From NCBI RefSeq assembly GCF_030816075.1, contig NZ_JAUSXO010000001.1, positions 2,294,001-2,358,000 of the forward strand: a DNA stretch of 64,000 bases, read 5' to 3'. Below, piece by piece: positions 26,989-34,725 of the stretch (its first letter is position 1; every line of letters starts with the position of its first letter). Position numbers and translations under genes: made by a program. The notes under the pieces were generated by a model that worked only from the letters and a program-made list of their open reading frames with translations, had not been told where the DNA came from and ran no database searches. This DNA comes from Arthrobacter agilis. Its GTDB lineage: Bacteria > Actinomycetota > Actinomycetes > Actinomycetales > Micrococcaceae.

Positions 26989-27910
26989 GGTGGGCTCCGC
27001 TTTCCTTGGGGGATGTCGTGCGGGTGGGATCGGCTGCGAGTCGGGACGAGGGGGCGACGAGCGGCGCGTCGACGGGCTCGTCGACGGGCGGGTCGACAGG
27101 CTGCTCGAGGGGTGGGCCGGCGGCGTCCCGCAGCGCCTGCTCGGCGTCGGCCGCGTCCTCGAGGGTGCGGCGGTGGTCGTCGGCGACGAGGCGCCACCAC
27201 AGGAAGAACGCGAAGCCGGCGAAGACGACCCATTCGACGGCGTAGAAGATGTTGAGCCAGTTGATCGGAGTGTCCTGCGGCTGCGGGCCGACGACCACCG
27301 GCTCCATGCCGTCGGCGAACGGGACGGCGGCACCGTCCACCGTCACGTCGGTGGCGACGATGAAGGCGGCGTAGGCGGTGGCGTCCCACACGTTGGACAG
27401 TTCGGCCGTGGAGAGCGACGGCACCTGCCCGTCGGCGTTCCGCTGCGCCACGGGCGCCTCGGGCGGCAGGAGCCGCCCGACGACGGCGGCGGCACCCTGC
27501 TGCTGCGGCACGGACGCCGCGTCCTCCGCCGCGGCCACCCAGCCGAGCACGACGGGGATCACGGCCCCCTCGCCGGGCGCAGCGTCCGGGGCCGGATCGA
27601 CCGCGAACGCCTGGACGACCCACAGGCCCTCCTCGCCGTCGCGGAGGCGGTTCCCCACCAGCATCCGGGTCCCGGGCAGGAACGCGCCGTCGACCGACAC
27701 CATCTGGTCGGCCCCCGACGCGTACAGCGGCGTGAGCGGCGTCAGCACGTCGGTGAGCGGGCGGACGTTCTCGGTGGTACTGGGCGCGGGCGGCGGCACC
27801 TCCCGCGAGGAGTTGAACTGCCACTGGCTGAGGAGGACGAAGATCGCGGCAGCCGCCATCGCAAGGATCAGCGTGAGGATCCATCGAGGCTTGAGCGCGG
27901 TCTTCAACAC
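26981..27910 (-). CDS. SURF1-family protein
   Basis: SURF1 (Shy1) proteins help to insert haem into cytochrome c oxidase. The 309-aa protein has an N-terminal membrane helix (WILTLILAMAAAAIFVLLSQWQ), a large extracytoplasmic domain with VGNRLRDGEEGLWVVQAF and a second helix (NIFYAVEWVVFAGFAFFLWW), the standard two-helix layout. The C-terminal 60 residues are a Pro/Asp-rich tail (PVDPPVDEPVDAP). The GTG start has TACCGT 6 nt upstream and an AAGGGG overlapping it, so a leaderless or a very short leader is possible. Confidence 0.9.
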   Translation of the reverse strand: MLKTALKPRWILTLILAMAAAAIFVLLSQWQFNSSREVPPPAPSTTENVRPLTDVLTPLTPLYASGADQMVSVDGAFLPGTRMLVGNRLRDGEEGLWVVQAFAVDPAPDAAPGEGAVIPVVLGWVAAAEDAASVPQQQGAAAVVGRLLPPEAPVAQRNADGQVPSLSTAELSNVWDATAYAAFIVATDVTVDGAAVPFADGMEPVVVGPQPQDTPINWLNIFYAVEWVVFAGFAFFLWWRLVADDHRRTLEDAADAEQALRDAAGPPLEQPVDPPVDEPVDAPLVAPSSRLAADPTRTTSPKESGAHRD

Positions 27911-27916
27911 CCCTTA

Positions 27917-27922
27917 ACGGTA
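27917..27922 (-). promoter_or_regulatory. -10 element of the SURF1 gene (TACCGT, 6 nt before GTG)
   Basis: TACCGT on the minus strand ends 6 nt before the GTG at 27910. Confidence 0.45.
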
Positions 27923-27986
27923 CTTCGTACCCCTGTAGAACAACGAATACCGCCCGGCCCCACCGGGCAGCACCGCGGCCCGCAAG

Positions 27987-28010
27987 AGTGATTGGCAAAT
28001 CCCTATCACT
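27987..28010. promoter_or_regulatory. Inverted repeat AGTGAT-N12-ATCACT upstream of the ABC exporter
   Basis: AGTGAT and ATCACT are exact complements separated by 12 nt, in an AT-richer patch 31 nt before the exporter start. A TAGGAT hexamer (28027-28032) that could be the -10 follows. It is a candidate operator for a repressor encoded elsewhere. Confidence 0.45.
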
Positions 28011-28040
28011 GAGCCCCGATGCGGTCTAGGATGAATCCTC

Positions 28041-29762
28041 GTGCGCTCCTTTCCCTACCCCCTGACCGGCTCGCCGGACCTGCGCTCCCCCGCGCGCTAC
28101 CTCCTGTGGCTCGGCGGGCAGCAGAAGGCCACCCTCGCGGCCGGGATCCTCCTCGGAACCGTGTGGATGGCGTCGCAGGCCGTCATGCCCTTCGTCCTCG
28201 GCAGGGCCCTCGACGAGGGCATCATCGGCGGTGACGGGCGCGCGCTGTTCGGCTGGGCGGGCGTACTGCTCGGACTCATGGTGGTCCAGGCCGTCTCCGA
28301 CACCGCGACGCATCGCGCCGGCGTCAGCAACTGGATGCAGGCCGCGTTCAGCTCCGTCCGGCTCGTGGGGGACAAGATCAGCCGCACCGGCGATGCCCTG
28401 CCCACCGCACTGTCCACGGGCGAGGTCGTGTCCACCGCCGCCTCCGACGCCTTCCGGCTCGGCGAGGTGTACGAGGTGCTCACGCGCCTCGCCGGAGCAG
28501 CGGCGGCCTGGCTCGTGGTCACGGTCCTCATCTGGCAGACCTCCCCCGTGCTCGGCGTCGTCGTGCTCGTCGGCGTCCCGGTGTGCTGCGGCCTGCTCCT
28601 CTTCGTGGTGCGGCCCATGCAGGCGCGGCAGCGCGAGCAGCGCGAGGCGTCCGGCAGGATGACAGCGGTGGGCGCGGACACCGTGGCCGGACTGCGCGTG
28701 CTACGCGGTATCGGCGGCGAGCACATCTTCGTGGGCCGCTACCGGGACAAGTCCACCGTGACGCGTGACTCGGGCATCCGGGTGGCGCGCTCCCTCGCGG
28801 ACCTCGAGGCCTCCCAGGTGTTCATCGCCGGGACCTTCAGCGTGGTCTTCACCTGGGTGGGCGCCTCGCTGGTGCTGGCCGGGGACATCACGCCCGGGGA
28901 GCTCGTGGCCCTCTACGGGTTCTCCATCTTCCTCATGACCCCCATCCGGGCGGCCGCGGACTCGGTGGCCCGCTTCATCCGTGCCCATGTCGGTGCGCGG
29001 AAGATCATCGCCGTGCTGTCGGTGGACGCGAACGTCGCCGAGAGTCCGACGCCGGTGCCCGCCCCGCCGCCGGGCGGGGTCCTGGTCGACGAGCGGTCCG
29101 GTGTGGTGGTCGAGCCCGGGCTGATCACGGCCGTGGTCTCGCGGGAGCCCGCGGAGTCGACGGACGCCGTGACGCGCCTCGGCCGGTTCGAGGACGCCGT
29201 GCTCGCCGAGGCGACGGTGCGGTGGGGCGCCGCCGACCTCCGGCACGTCCCGCTGGCGGACATCCGCGCGCGGATCGTGGTCAGCGAGGCCGCCCCCCAG
29301 CTGTTCAGCGGCGCCCTGCGCGACCAGCTGGACCCCCACGGCCGGCACGACGACGACGCCGTCCTCGCGGCGCTCGAGGCCGCGAGCGCACTGGACATCC
29401 TCGACGGGCTCGAAGGTGGCCTCGACCACGAGGTCACCGAGCGCGGCAGGGGCTTCTCCGGCGGGCAGCGCCAGCGCCTGGTCCTGGCGCGCGCCTACCT
29501 CACCGACGCGGAGAACCTCGTCCTCGTGGAACCGACGAGCGCCGTCGACGCGCACACCGAGCAGCGCATCGCGGCCCGGCTCGGCGAGGCCCGACGCCGG
29601 GACGGGCGGACCACCGTCGTCGTCACCGCGAGCCCGCTGCTGCTGCGGGTCGTCGACCGCGTCGTCTTCCTCGAGGACGGCCGGGTCAGCGCGCAGGGCA
29701 GCCACAAGGACCTCATGACCAGCAGCAGCACCTACAGGAACGTGGTGATCCGCAGTGAGTAG
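28041..29762 (+). CDS. ABC exporter half-transporter with degenerate Walker A
   Basis: The 573-aa protein has a six-helix exporter domain fused to a nucleotide-binding domain. Walker A is absent: the place of GxxGxGKS is taken by VVSREPAEST (365-374). The signature FSGGQRQR (472-479) is good. In Walker B the Asp is Val (LVLVEPTSAVD, V496), but the catalytic Glu E497 remains. This is the pattern of the non-catalytic half of a heterodimeric exporter such as TM287/288-type pairs. The gene starts with GTG and has AGGA 8 nt upstream. It overlaps the partner gene by 8 nt. The substrate is unknown. Confidence 0.9.
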   Translation: MRSFPYPLTGSPDLRSPARYLLWLGGQQKATLAAGILLGTVWMASQAVMPFVLGRALDEGIIGGDGRALFGWAGVLLGLMVVQAVSDTATHRAGVSNWMQAAFSSVRLVGDKISRTGDALPTALSTGEVVSTAASDAFRLGEVYEVLTRLAGAAAAWLVVTVLIWQTSPVLGVVVLVGVPVCCGLLLFVVRPMQARQREQREASGRMTAVGADTVAGLRVLRGIGGEHIFVGRYRDKSTVTRDSGIRVARSLADLEASQVFIAGTFSVVFTWVGASLVLAGDITPGELVALYGFSIFLMTPIRAAADSVARFIRAHVGARKIIAVLSVDANVAESPTPVPAPPPGGVLVDERSGVVVEPGLITAVVSREPAESTDAVTRLGRFEDAVLAEATVRWGAADLRHVPLADIRARIVVSEAAPQLFSGALRDQLDPHGRHDDDAVLAALEAASALDILDGLEGGLDHEVTERGRGFSGGQRQRLVLARAYLTDAENLVLVEPTSAVDAHTEQRIAARLGEARRRDGRTTVVVTASPLLLRVVDRVVFLEDGRVSAQGSHKDLMTSSSTYRNVVIRSE

Positions 29763-31500
29763 CACGACCAAGCTCCCCGTCGCCGGACCGGGGTCCGTCC
29801 GCGACGAGGCCTCACGCCTGATCCGCCACCACCGGCGGAGCCTCGGCACGGTGATCATCCTGTACGTCGGGTCCGCCGTCGCGGGCCTCGCCGGACCCTT
29901 CCTGCTCGGCGTGCTGATCGACGCCGTGTCCGCCGGCACGACGCCGTCCTTCGTGGCCGCGGTCTCCCTCGGGATGCTCGGCTTCCTCGCGGTGCAGTCC
30001 GTGCTGCGCCGCTACGCCGTGCGCTCGGGCATGGTCTTCGGCGAGCGGGTGTTCGCGGAGCTGCGCGAGGACTTCATGGAGGACGTCACGGCGCTCCCGC
30101 TGTCCACCGTGGAGAAGGCGGGCACGGGCGACCTCGTCGCCAGGACGACGAACGACATCGACGCGGTGTCCCACACGGTCCGCTTCGGCGTGCCGCAGGT
30201 CGTCGTCTCCGCGGTGACCATCCTGCTGACGCTGGGGGCCGCCGTCGTCACCTCGCCCGTGCTGTCCCTCGCCCTCCTCGTGGGCCTGCCGCTGCTGTGG
30301 CCCGTGACGCGCTGGTACCTGCGGCGCAGCGCGGCCGGCTACATGCGCGAGCGCGAGACCTACGCCGTGGTGAACGGGACGATCACCGAGACCATCGAGG
30401 GTGCCCGCACCGTCGACGCCCTCGGCCTCGGCGGCCTGCGCCGCCAGGACCTTGATGCCGCCCTCGGCAGGAGCTACCAGGCGGAGAGGTACACGCTGTG
30501 GCTGCGCTCCGTCCTCTTCCCGGCCGCGGACATCGCCTTCTGGCTGCCCGCCGCCGCGGTGCTGCTGTGGGGCGGCTGGCTCGCCGGGCAGGGCGCTGTC
30601 ACCCCGGGCGCCGTGGCCGCGGTGGCCCTGTTCGCCGTCCGGCTCATCGATCCGGTGGACCTGCTCATCATGTGGACCGACGAGATCCAGGTCGGTGCCG
30701 CCTCGCTGGCCCGCATCATCGGCATCAAGGACGTCGAGCCGGACCGCGAGGCGACGACGGCGGAACCGGCCAACGAGGACATCGTGGTGTCCGCCGCGAC
30801 CTACGCCTACCGCCCCGGCCACAACGTGCTGCACGGCGTCGACCTGACGCTCGTGCGCGGCGAACGCCTCGCCGTCGTCGGCCCCTCCGGCGCCGGCAAG
30901 TCCACCCTGGGCCGGCTGATCGCCGGCATCCACCCGCCAACCTCGGGAACCGTCACGGTGGGCGGCGTGCCCCTCGTCGACCGGCCGCTCGACGACCTGC
31001 GCCGCGAGGTGGCCCTGGTCACGCAGGAGCACCACGTCTTCGTGGGGTCGGTCTCGGACAACGTGCGGCTCGGGCGCGCGGACGCCGGCGACGGCGAGAT
31101 CGAGGACGCGCTGCGCAGCGTCGGCGCCCTCGACTGGGTGAAGCAACTGCCCGAGGGCACGGACACCGAGGTGGGATCGGGGGCGCACGAGCTCACCCCT
31201 GCCCAGGCGCAGGAGCTGGCGCTGGCGCGGCTGATCCTCGCCGACCCGCACACCCTCGTGCTGGACGAGGCGACGTCACTGATCGACCCGCAGGCGGCAC
31301 GCGATCTCGAACGGTCGCTGAACGCCGTCCTCGAGGGGCGCACCGTCATCGCGATCGCACACCGGCTCCACACCGCGCACGACGCCGACCGCGTGGCCGT
31401 GGTGGAGGAGGGACGGATCGCCGAGCTGGGCTCGCACGAGGAACTGCTGGCACTGGACGGCGCGTACGCGTCGCTGTGGCATTCCTGGCGGAGCGAGTAG
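29755..31500 (+). CDS. ABC exporter half-transporter with consensus Walker A and degenerate signature
   Basis: The 581-aa partner has six predicted membrane helices and a nucleotide-binding domain. Walker A is GPSGAGKST (376-384), Walker B is [12 protein letters not shown] (D504, E505) and the H-loop is AIAHRL. Its signature, however, is LTPAQ (480-484) instead of LSGGQ. In the dimer this Walker A faces the good signature of the first protein, so one full ATP site is formed and the other is degenerate. GTG starts inside the end of the first gene, and a hairpin follows the stop. Confidence 0.92.
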   Translation: MSSTTKLPVAGPGSVRDEASRLIRHHRRSLGTVIILYVGSAVAGLAGPFLLGVLIDAVSAGTTPSFVAAVSLGMLGFLAVQSVLRRYAVRSGMVFGERVFAELREDFMEDVTALPLSTVEKAGTGDLVARTTNDIDAVSHTVRFGVPQVVVSAVTILLTLGAAVVTSPVLSLALLVGLPLLWPVTRWYLRRSAAGYMRERETYAVVNGTITETIEGARTVDALGLGGLRRQDLDAALGRSYQAERYTLWLRSVLFPAADIAFWLPAAAVLLWGGWLAGQGAVTPGAVAAVALFAVRLIDPVDLLIMWTDEIQVGAASLARIIGIKDVEPDREATTAEPANEDIVVSAATYAYRPGHNVLHGVDLTLVRGERLAVVGPSGAGKSTLGRLIAGIHPPTSGTVTVGGVPLVDRPLDDLRREVALVTQEHHVFVGSVSDNVRLGRADAGDGEIEDALRSVGALDWVKQLPEGTDTEVGSGAHELTPAQAQELALARLILADPHTLVLDEATSLIDPQAARDLERSLNAVLEGRTVIAIAHRLHTAHDADRVAVVEEGRIAELGSHEELLALDGAYASLWHSWRSE

Positions 31501-31509
31501 CGCCACGGA

Positions 31510-31528
31510 CCCCGGCGGTCCGCCGGGG
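31510..31528. terminator. Hairpin between the ABC exporter and PTS IIA genes
   Basis: CCCCGGCGG-T-CCGCCGGGG is a perfect 9-bp inverted repeat, 10 nt after the exporter stop codon and at the end of the convergent PTS gene. Confidence 0.7.
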
Positions 31529-31530
31529 CG

Positions 31531-32022
31531 TCAGTGGTCGAAGAACACCAGCGAGGAATTGATCAGCTCGGCGATCACCTCGGCGTCGTGCGCCCGGCGC
31601 AGCGACTCGCGGAAGTTCTCCTTGAACAGGCTGCGGGCGATCGTGGCGAGGACCTCGAGGTGCTCCGAGAAGGACTGCGCCGGGGTGGCCATGAGGAGGA
31701 CGAGGGTGGCCGGGCCGTCCACCGCGCCGAAGTCGAGGCTGTGACCGAAGCGTGTGACGCCGACGGCGATCGAGGTCTGGTTCACGTACTCGCTGCGGGC
31801 GTGCGGCAGGCCGACGCCGCCGGGCAGGCCGGTGGCCATCTGGTGTTCGCGCGAGTTGACCTGGTCGAGGAACGCCTGCAGGTCCGAGATCCGGCCCGCG
31901 GCGTGCAGGCGCCCGGCCAGCTGGGCCGCCGCGTCCTCCTTCGAGGCCGCCTCCATCTCGAGGATCACGAGGTCGGGGGTGGTGAGTTCGGCGTCGTGCA
32001 GCTCGAGGGACAAGTCGCTCAC
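31531..32022 (-). CDS. PTS sugar transporter subunit IIA (fructose/mannitol type)
   Basis: This 163-aa protein is a free-standing PTS IIA domain (PF00359). The phosphoryl-accepting histidine is H74 in [12 protein letters not shown], and [19 protein letters not shown] and the LVFFD end are typical. No HPr, EI or IIBC gene is in the window, so it may be regulatory (IIA-Ntr-like) or serve a transporter elsewhere. The GTG at 32022 has GAAAGG 6 nt upstream. An in-frame ATG at 32052 has a poorly spaced SD. A TAAACT (32066-32061) could be the -10. Confidence 0.85.
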   Translation of the reverse strand: MSDLSLELHDAELTTPDLVILEMEAASKEDAAAQLAGRLHAAGRISDLQAFLDQVNSREHQMATGLPGGVGLPHARSEYVNQTSIAVGVTRFGHSLDFGAVDGPATLVLLMATPAQSFSEHLEVLATIARSLFKENFRESLRRAHDAEVIAELINSSLVFFDH

Positions 32023-32101
32023 AGTGTGCCTTTCGGAGTTACCGCCGGCCATGGCTTTCCAGTTTAGCGGGGCCGTCCCGCGCGCCGGCCTTCCCGCGCC
32101 G

Positions 32102-33241
32102 TCAGTCGGTGGAGATGTAGGGCGAGAGGACGACTTCCACGCGCTGGAACTCCTTGAGGTCCGAGTAGCCGGTGGTGGCCATCGCCCGCCGCAGGGCGCC
32201 GATCAAGTTGGAGCTGCCGTCGGTGTGGTGGGAGGGACCCCAGAGCACTTCCTGCAGGGGACCGACGGTGCCGATGTTGACCCTGTCACCGCGCGGGAGT
32301 TCGTGGTGGTGTGCCTCCTGGCCCCAGTGCCAGCCCTTGCCCGGGGCCTCCTCGGCGCGGGCGAGCGCGGAACCGAGCATGACGGCGTCGGCGCCCATGG
32401 CGATGGCCTTGACGATGTCACCGCTGGCGCCCATGCCGCCGTCGGCGATGACGTGGACGTAGCGTCCCCCCGACTCGTCCATGTAGTCACGGCGGGCACC
32501 GGCCACGTCGGCGATGGCCGAGGCGAGCGGCGAGTGGATGCCGAGGGCCCGGCGGGTCGTCGTCGTCGCGCCGCCGCCGAACCCGACCAGCACACCGGCC
32601 GCGCCGGTGCGCATGAGGTGGAGGGCGGGCGTGTACCCGGCCGCGCCGCCCACGATCACGGGGACGTCGAGCTCGTAGATGAACTTCTTCAGGTCCAGGG
32701 GCTGCTCGTTCTTGGACACGTGCTCGGCGGAGACCGTGGTGCCGCGGATCACGAAGATGTCGACGCCGGCCGCGAGGACGGTCTTGTAGAACTGCTGGGT
32801 GCGCTGCGGGGTGAGGGACCCGGCGACCGTCACGCCGGCCTCGCGGATCTCGGCCAGGCGGCTCGTGATCAGCTCGGCGCGGATCGGCGCACTGTACAGC
32901 TCCTGCAGGCGGCGCGTGGCCGCCGGGCTGAAGTTCTCGGTGCTGAGACCGGCGATCTCGTCGAGGACGGCCTGCGGGTCCTCGTAACGGGTCCACAGCC
33001 CCTCGAGGTTGAGGACGCCGAGTCCGCCGAGGCGGCCCATCGCGATGGCGGTGGCCGGCGACATGGCCGAGTCCATCGGGGCGGCGACGACGGGCATCTC
33101 GAACTGGTAGGCGTCGATCTGCCAGTTCACGGAGACGTCGAGCGGGTCCCGGGTGCGCCGGGAGGGCACCACCGCCACGTCGTCCAGCGAATATGCCCTG
33201 CGTCCGCGCTTGGCCCGGCCGATCTCGATCTCGTAAGTCAC
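32102..33241 (-). CDS. guaB3: GuaB3-family IMP dehydrogenase-related protein
   Basis: The 379-aa TIM-barrel protein matches the actinobacterial GuaB3 group. It has the IMPDH-type start LDDVAVVPSRRTRDP and the flavin/nucleotide loop DGGMGASGDIVKAIAMGADAV, but no CBS insert. At the catalytic loop, where IMPDH has GPGSICTTR, it reads GGGATTTTR, so the nucleophilic Cys is Thr (about T227). It should therefore not work as an ordinary IMP dehydrogenase. A true guaB is present 3.4 kb away. The start is GTG, with TAACCT 6 nt upstream. Confidence 0.92.
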   Translation of the reverse strand: MTYEIEIGRAKRGRRAYSLDDVAVVPSRRTRDPLDVSVNWQIDAYQFEMPVVAAPMDSAMSPATAIAMGRLGGLGVLNLEGLWTRYEDPQAVLDEIAGLSTENFSPAATRRLQELYSAPIRAELITSRLAEIREAGVTVAGSLTPQRTQQFYKTVLAAGVDIFVIRGTTVSAEHVSKNEQPLDLKKFIYELDVPVIVGGAAGYTPALHLMRTGAAGVLVGFGGGATTTTRRALGIHSPLASAIADVAGARRDYMDESGGRYVHVIADGGMGASGDIVKAIAMGADAVMLGSALARAEEAPGKGWHWGQEAHHHELPRGDRVNIGTVGPLQEVLWGPSHHTDGSSNLIGALRRAMATTGYSDLKEFQRVEVVLSPYISTD

Positions 33242-33247
33242 TGCTCT

Positions 33248-33253
33248 AGGTTA
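33248..33253 (-). promoter_or_regulatory. -10 element of guaB3 (TAACCT, 6 nt before GTG)
   Basis: TAACCT on the minus strand ends 6 nt before the GTG at 33241, which fits a leaderless message. Confidence 0.5.
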
Positions 33254-33320
33254 GCCCAGCACCGCCCTCGGCCCGGCGGGAGCCGCGGCGGCCGCCGGGT
33301 GGGCGAGTCCGGGGGCTCCG

Positions 33321-33356
33321 GCCCGGACCCGGTGGGAGCTCGCCCCGGGTCCGGGC
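33321..33356 (-). terminator. Hairpin after the FBP_C gene
   Basis: GCCCGGACCC and GGGTCCGGGC pair perfectly around a 16-nt loop, 12 nt after the stop codon of the FBP_C gene. The flanking GC-rich sequence has further partial repeats. Confidence 0.6.
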
Positions 33357-33367
33357 CCGCCCGGGGG

Positions 33368-33862
33368 CTACCGCTGGAGCACGCGGCCGAGGAACTTCTC
33401 CGTGCGGTCGCGCAGCTCACCTGCCTGGCGCTGCACGACGACGGCGGGATCCGGGTGGATCTCGCTGGCGGGCGGTTCCCTGCGCACGTTCGCGGAGCAG
33501 ATGAAGTCTGCGCAGATCAGCGTCCCGACGGTGTTGCCGTCGCGCCCGGACTGTCCGGAGCGGCGGGCGACCCACAGGAGGACGTCCTCCTTGGAATACA
33601 CGTCCCGGCAGAGTTCGCACAGCACCGAGCGGCCCCTGCGGGCTCCCCCCTCGGGGGCGCGGAGGAGGATGCCGGTCGGACCCTGGGAGCCGGGGACCAC
33701 GAGGTAGCCGCGGAGCGGCATCTTCTCGTCCCGCCAGCCGAGGAAGTCGAGGTTCTGCCAGTCCACGGTCTCGAGGTTCTTCGGCGGGGTGAGCTTCGCG
33801 GTCTCGGACCGGGTGGCGTTGATGAAGGAGGAGCGGATGTCCTTGATGGAAAGGGGATGCAT
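33368..33862 (-). CDS. FBP_C (FusB-like treble-clef zinc-finger) protein
   Basis: This 164-aa protein resembles the FBP_C/FusB family, named from staphylococcal proteins that bind EF-G and give fusidic acid tolerance. The C-terminal zinc finger has CELC (C82, C85) and CADFIC (C117, C122), and the N-terminal helical part has SIKDIRSSFINATRSE. RSVLCELCRDVYSKEDVLLWVARRSG is well conserved in actinobacterial members. Whether these act on EF-G is unknown. The SD is weak (AAGG 9 nt before ATG). Confidence 0.8.
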   Translation of the reverse strand: MHPLSIKDIRSSFINATRSETAKLTPPKNLETVDWQNLDFLGWRDEKMPLRGYLVVPGSQGPTGILLRAPEGGARRGRSVLCELCRDVYSKEDVLLWVARRSGQSGRDGNTVGTLICADFICSANVRREPPASEIHPDPAVVVQRQAGELRDRTEKFLGRVLQR

Positions 33863-34341
33863 GGGAGGGTGCCTTAGCAGCTGGAGGGTCGAGGGTGATC
33901 GAGCTCTGCCGGCCCAGGCCAGGAAACCGCGGCGCGCCGCACGGGCGCAGGTGAGTGCGCGTCGAACGGGGTGCGGCGGTGCGTCAGGCGGGAGAACTGC
34001 CTGCGGTCCGGGAGGCCGGTGAGGGCGCGGGCGCACAGCAGGCCACAGCGGCCACCCCGCATTCCGTGGCAGTCCGGGCCGTGAAGGTCCGCAGCATGCT
34101 CATCCGTCCCTGATCCTTGATTCCTCGTGCGGGGCCATCCTCGCAGGAAGGCATGCCTTTCCGCAAAGCAGCTCGGGGCCGGGTCCCGCCCCTCCGGTCG
34201 ACGCCGTACGGACGACTCCCTCCTGGAGCTCGCCCTGCGCGGTCGGGAGGAGGCGGCCGGGCACCTTATTCTGAATCCCGGGGCACTCCGGACAGCACCG
34301 GAAACGCCCTGCGGAGAAGGACCTCGGGAAAGGACGACGGC
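33863..34341. other. 479-nt gap between FBP_C and a divergent hypothetical gene
   Basis: The region holds a possible 39-codon reading frame on the minus strand (33984-34103), a 12-bp palindrome AAGGCATGCCTT (34148-34159) and a TATTCT hexamer (34267-34272) that could be the -10 of the following plus-strand gene. Otherwise nothing conserved is visible. Confidence 0.6.
33984..34103 (-). CDS. Possible small Cys-containing peptide (39 aa)
   Basis: Starting with MSMLRTFTARTATECG, this reading contains ECGVAAVACCAP with three cysteines and ends in a Ser/Pro-rich tail. AAGGA and AGGGA sequences lie 10 and 3 nt before the first ATG, and AGGGA is 9 nt before the second (34097). It might be a leader peptide or a secreted micropeptide, or chance. 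No known family is recognised. Confidence 0.25.
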   Translation of the reverse strand: MSMLRTFTARTATECGVAAVACCAPAPSPASRTAGSSPA

Positions 34342-34701
34342 ATGCCGTTCCGTAGCAAGAAGACGCTGGAGGCCTGGATCGACGAGTTCCGGACCACCAT
34401 CGAGGGCGGTGCGCTCATCACCGTCCTCGTGCAGGACGGGACGGACGGAGCGGACACGGGCCTGGTGACCGTGCCGCTCAGGACCGGCAGCACGGAGATC
34501 TTCATGCAACCGGTCTCCATCGGCGATGCACGGTGGTCCATCTCGTTCGGGGCCCGCAGCGACGCCTTCGAACTCACCGCCGCGGAGCTGCACGCCCTCG
34601 CCGCGGAACTCCTGGTCGCGGCCTCCCTGTGCCAGTTCCTGCAGGAGAAGTCGGTGGGCTACGAGGAGGAGCCGGACGCGGCGGACGACGGCGACGCCTG
34701 A
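34342..34701 (+). CDS. Hypothetical protein
   Basis: The 119-aa soluble protein has alternating beta-like segments (GALITVLVQDG, GLVTVPLRTGSTEIFMQPV, RWSISFGARSD) and then a helix (LTAAELHALAAELLVAASLCQFLQE). The C-terminus is acidic (EEEPDAADDGD). GGGAAAGG lies 9 nt before the ATG. It is divergent from the FBP_C gene and convergent with the ABC exporter. I do not recognise the family. Confidence 0.7.
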   Translation: MPFRSKKTLEAWIDEFRTTIEGGALITVLVQDGTDGADTGLVTVPLRTGSTEIFMQPVSIGDARWSISFGARSDAFELTAAELHALAAELLVAASLCQFLQEKSVGYEEEPDAADDGDA

Positions 34702-34725
34702 CCTGCGGCCACTCCCCTCCCCGGG

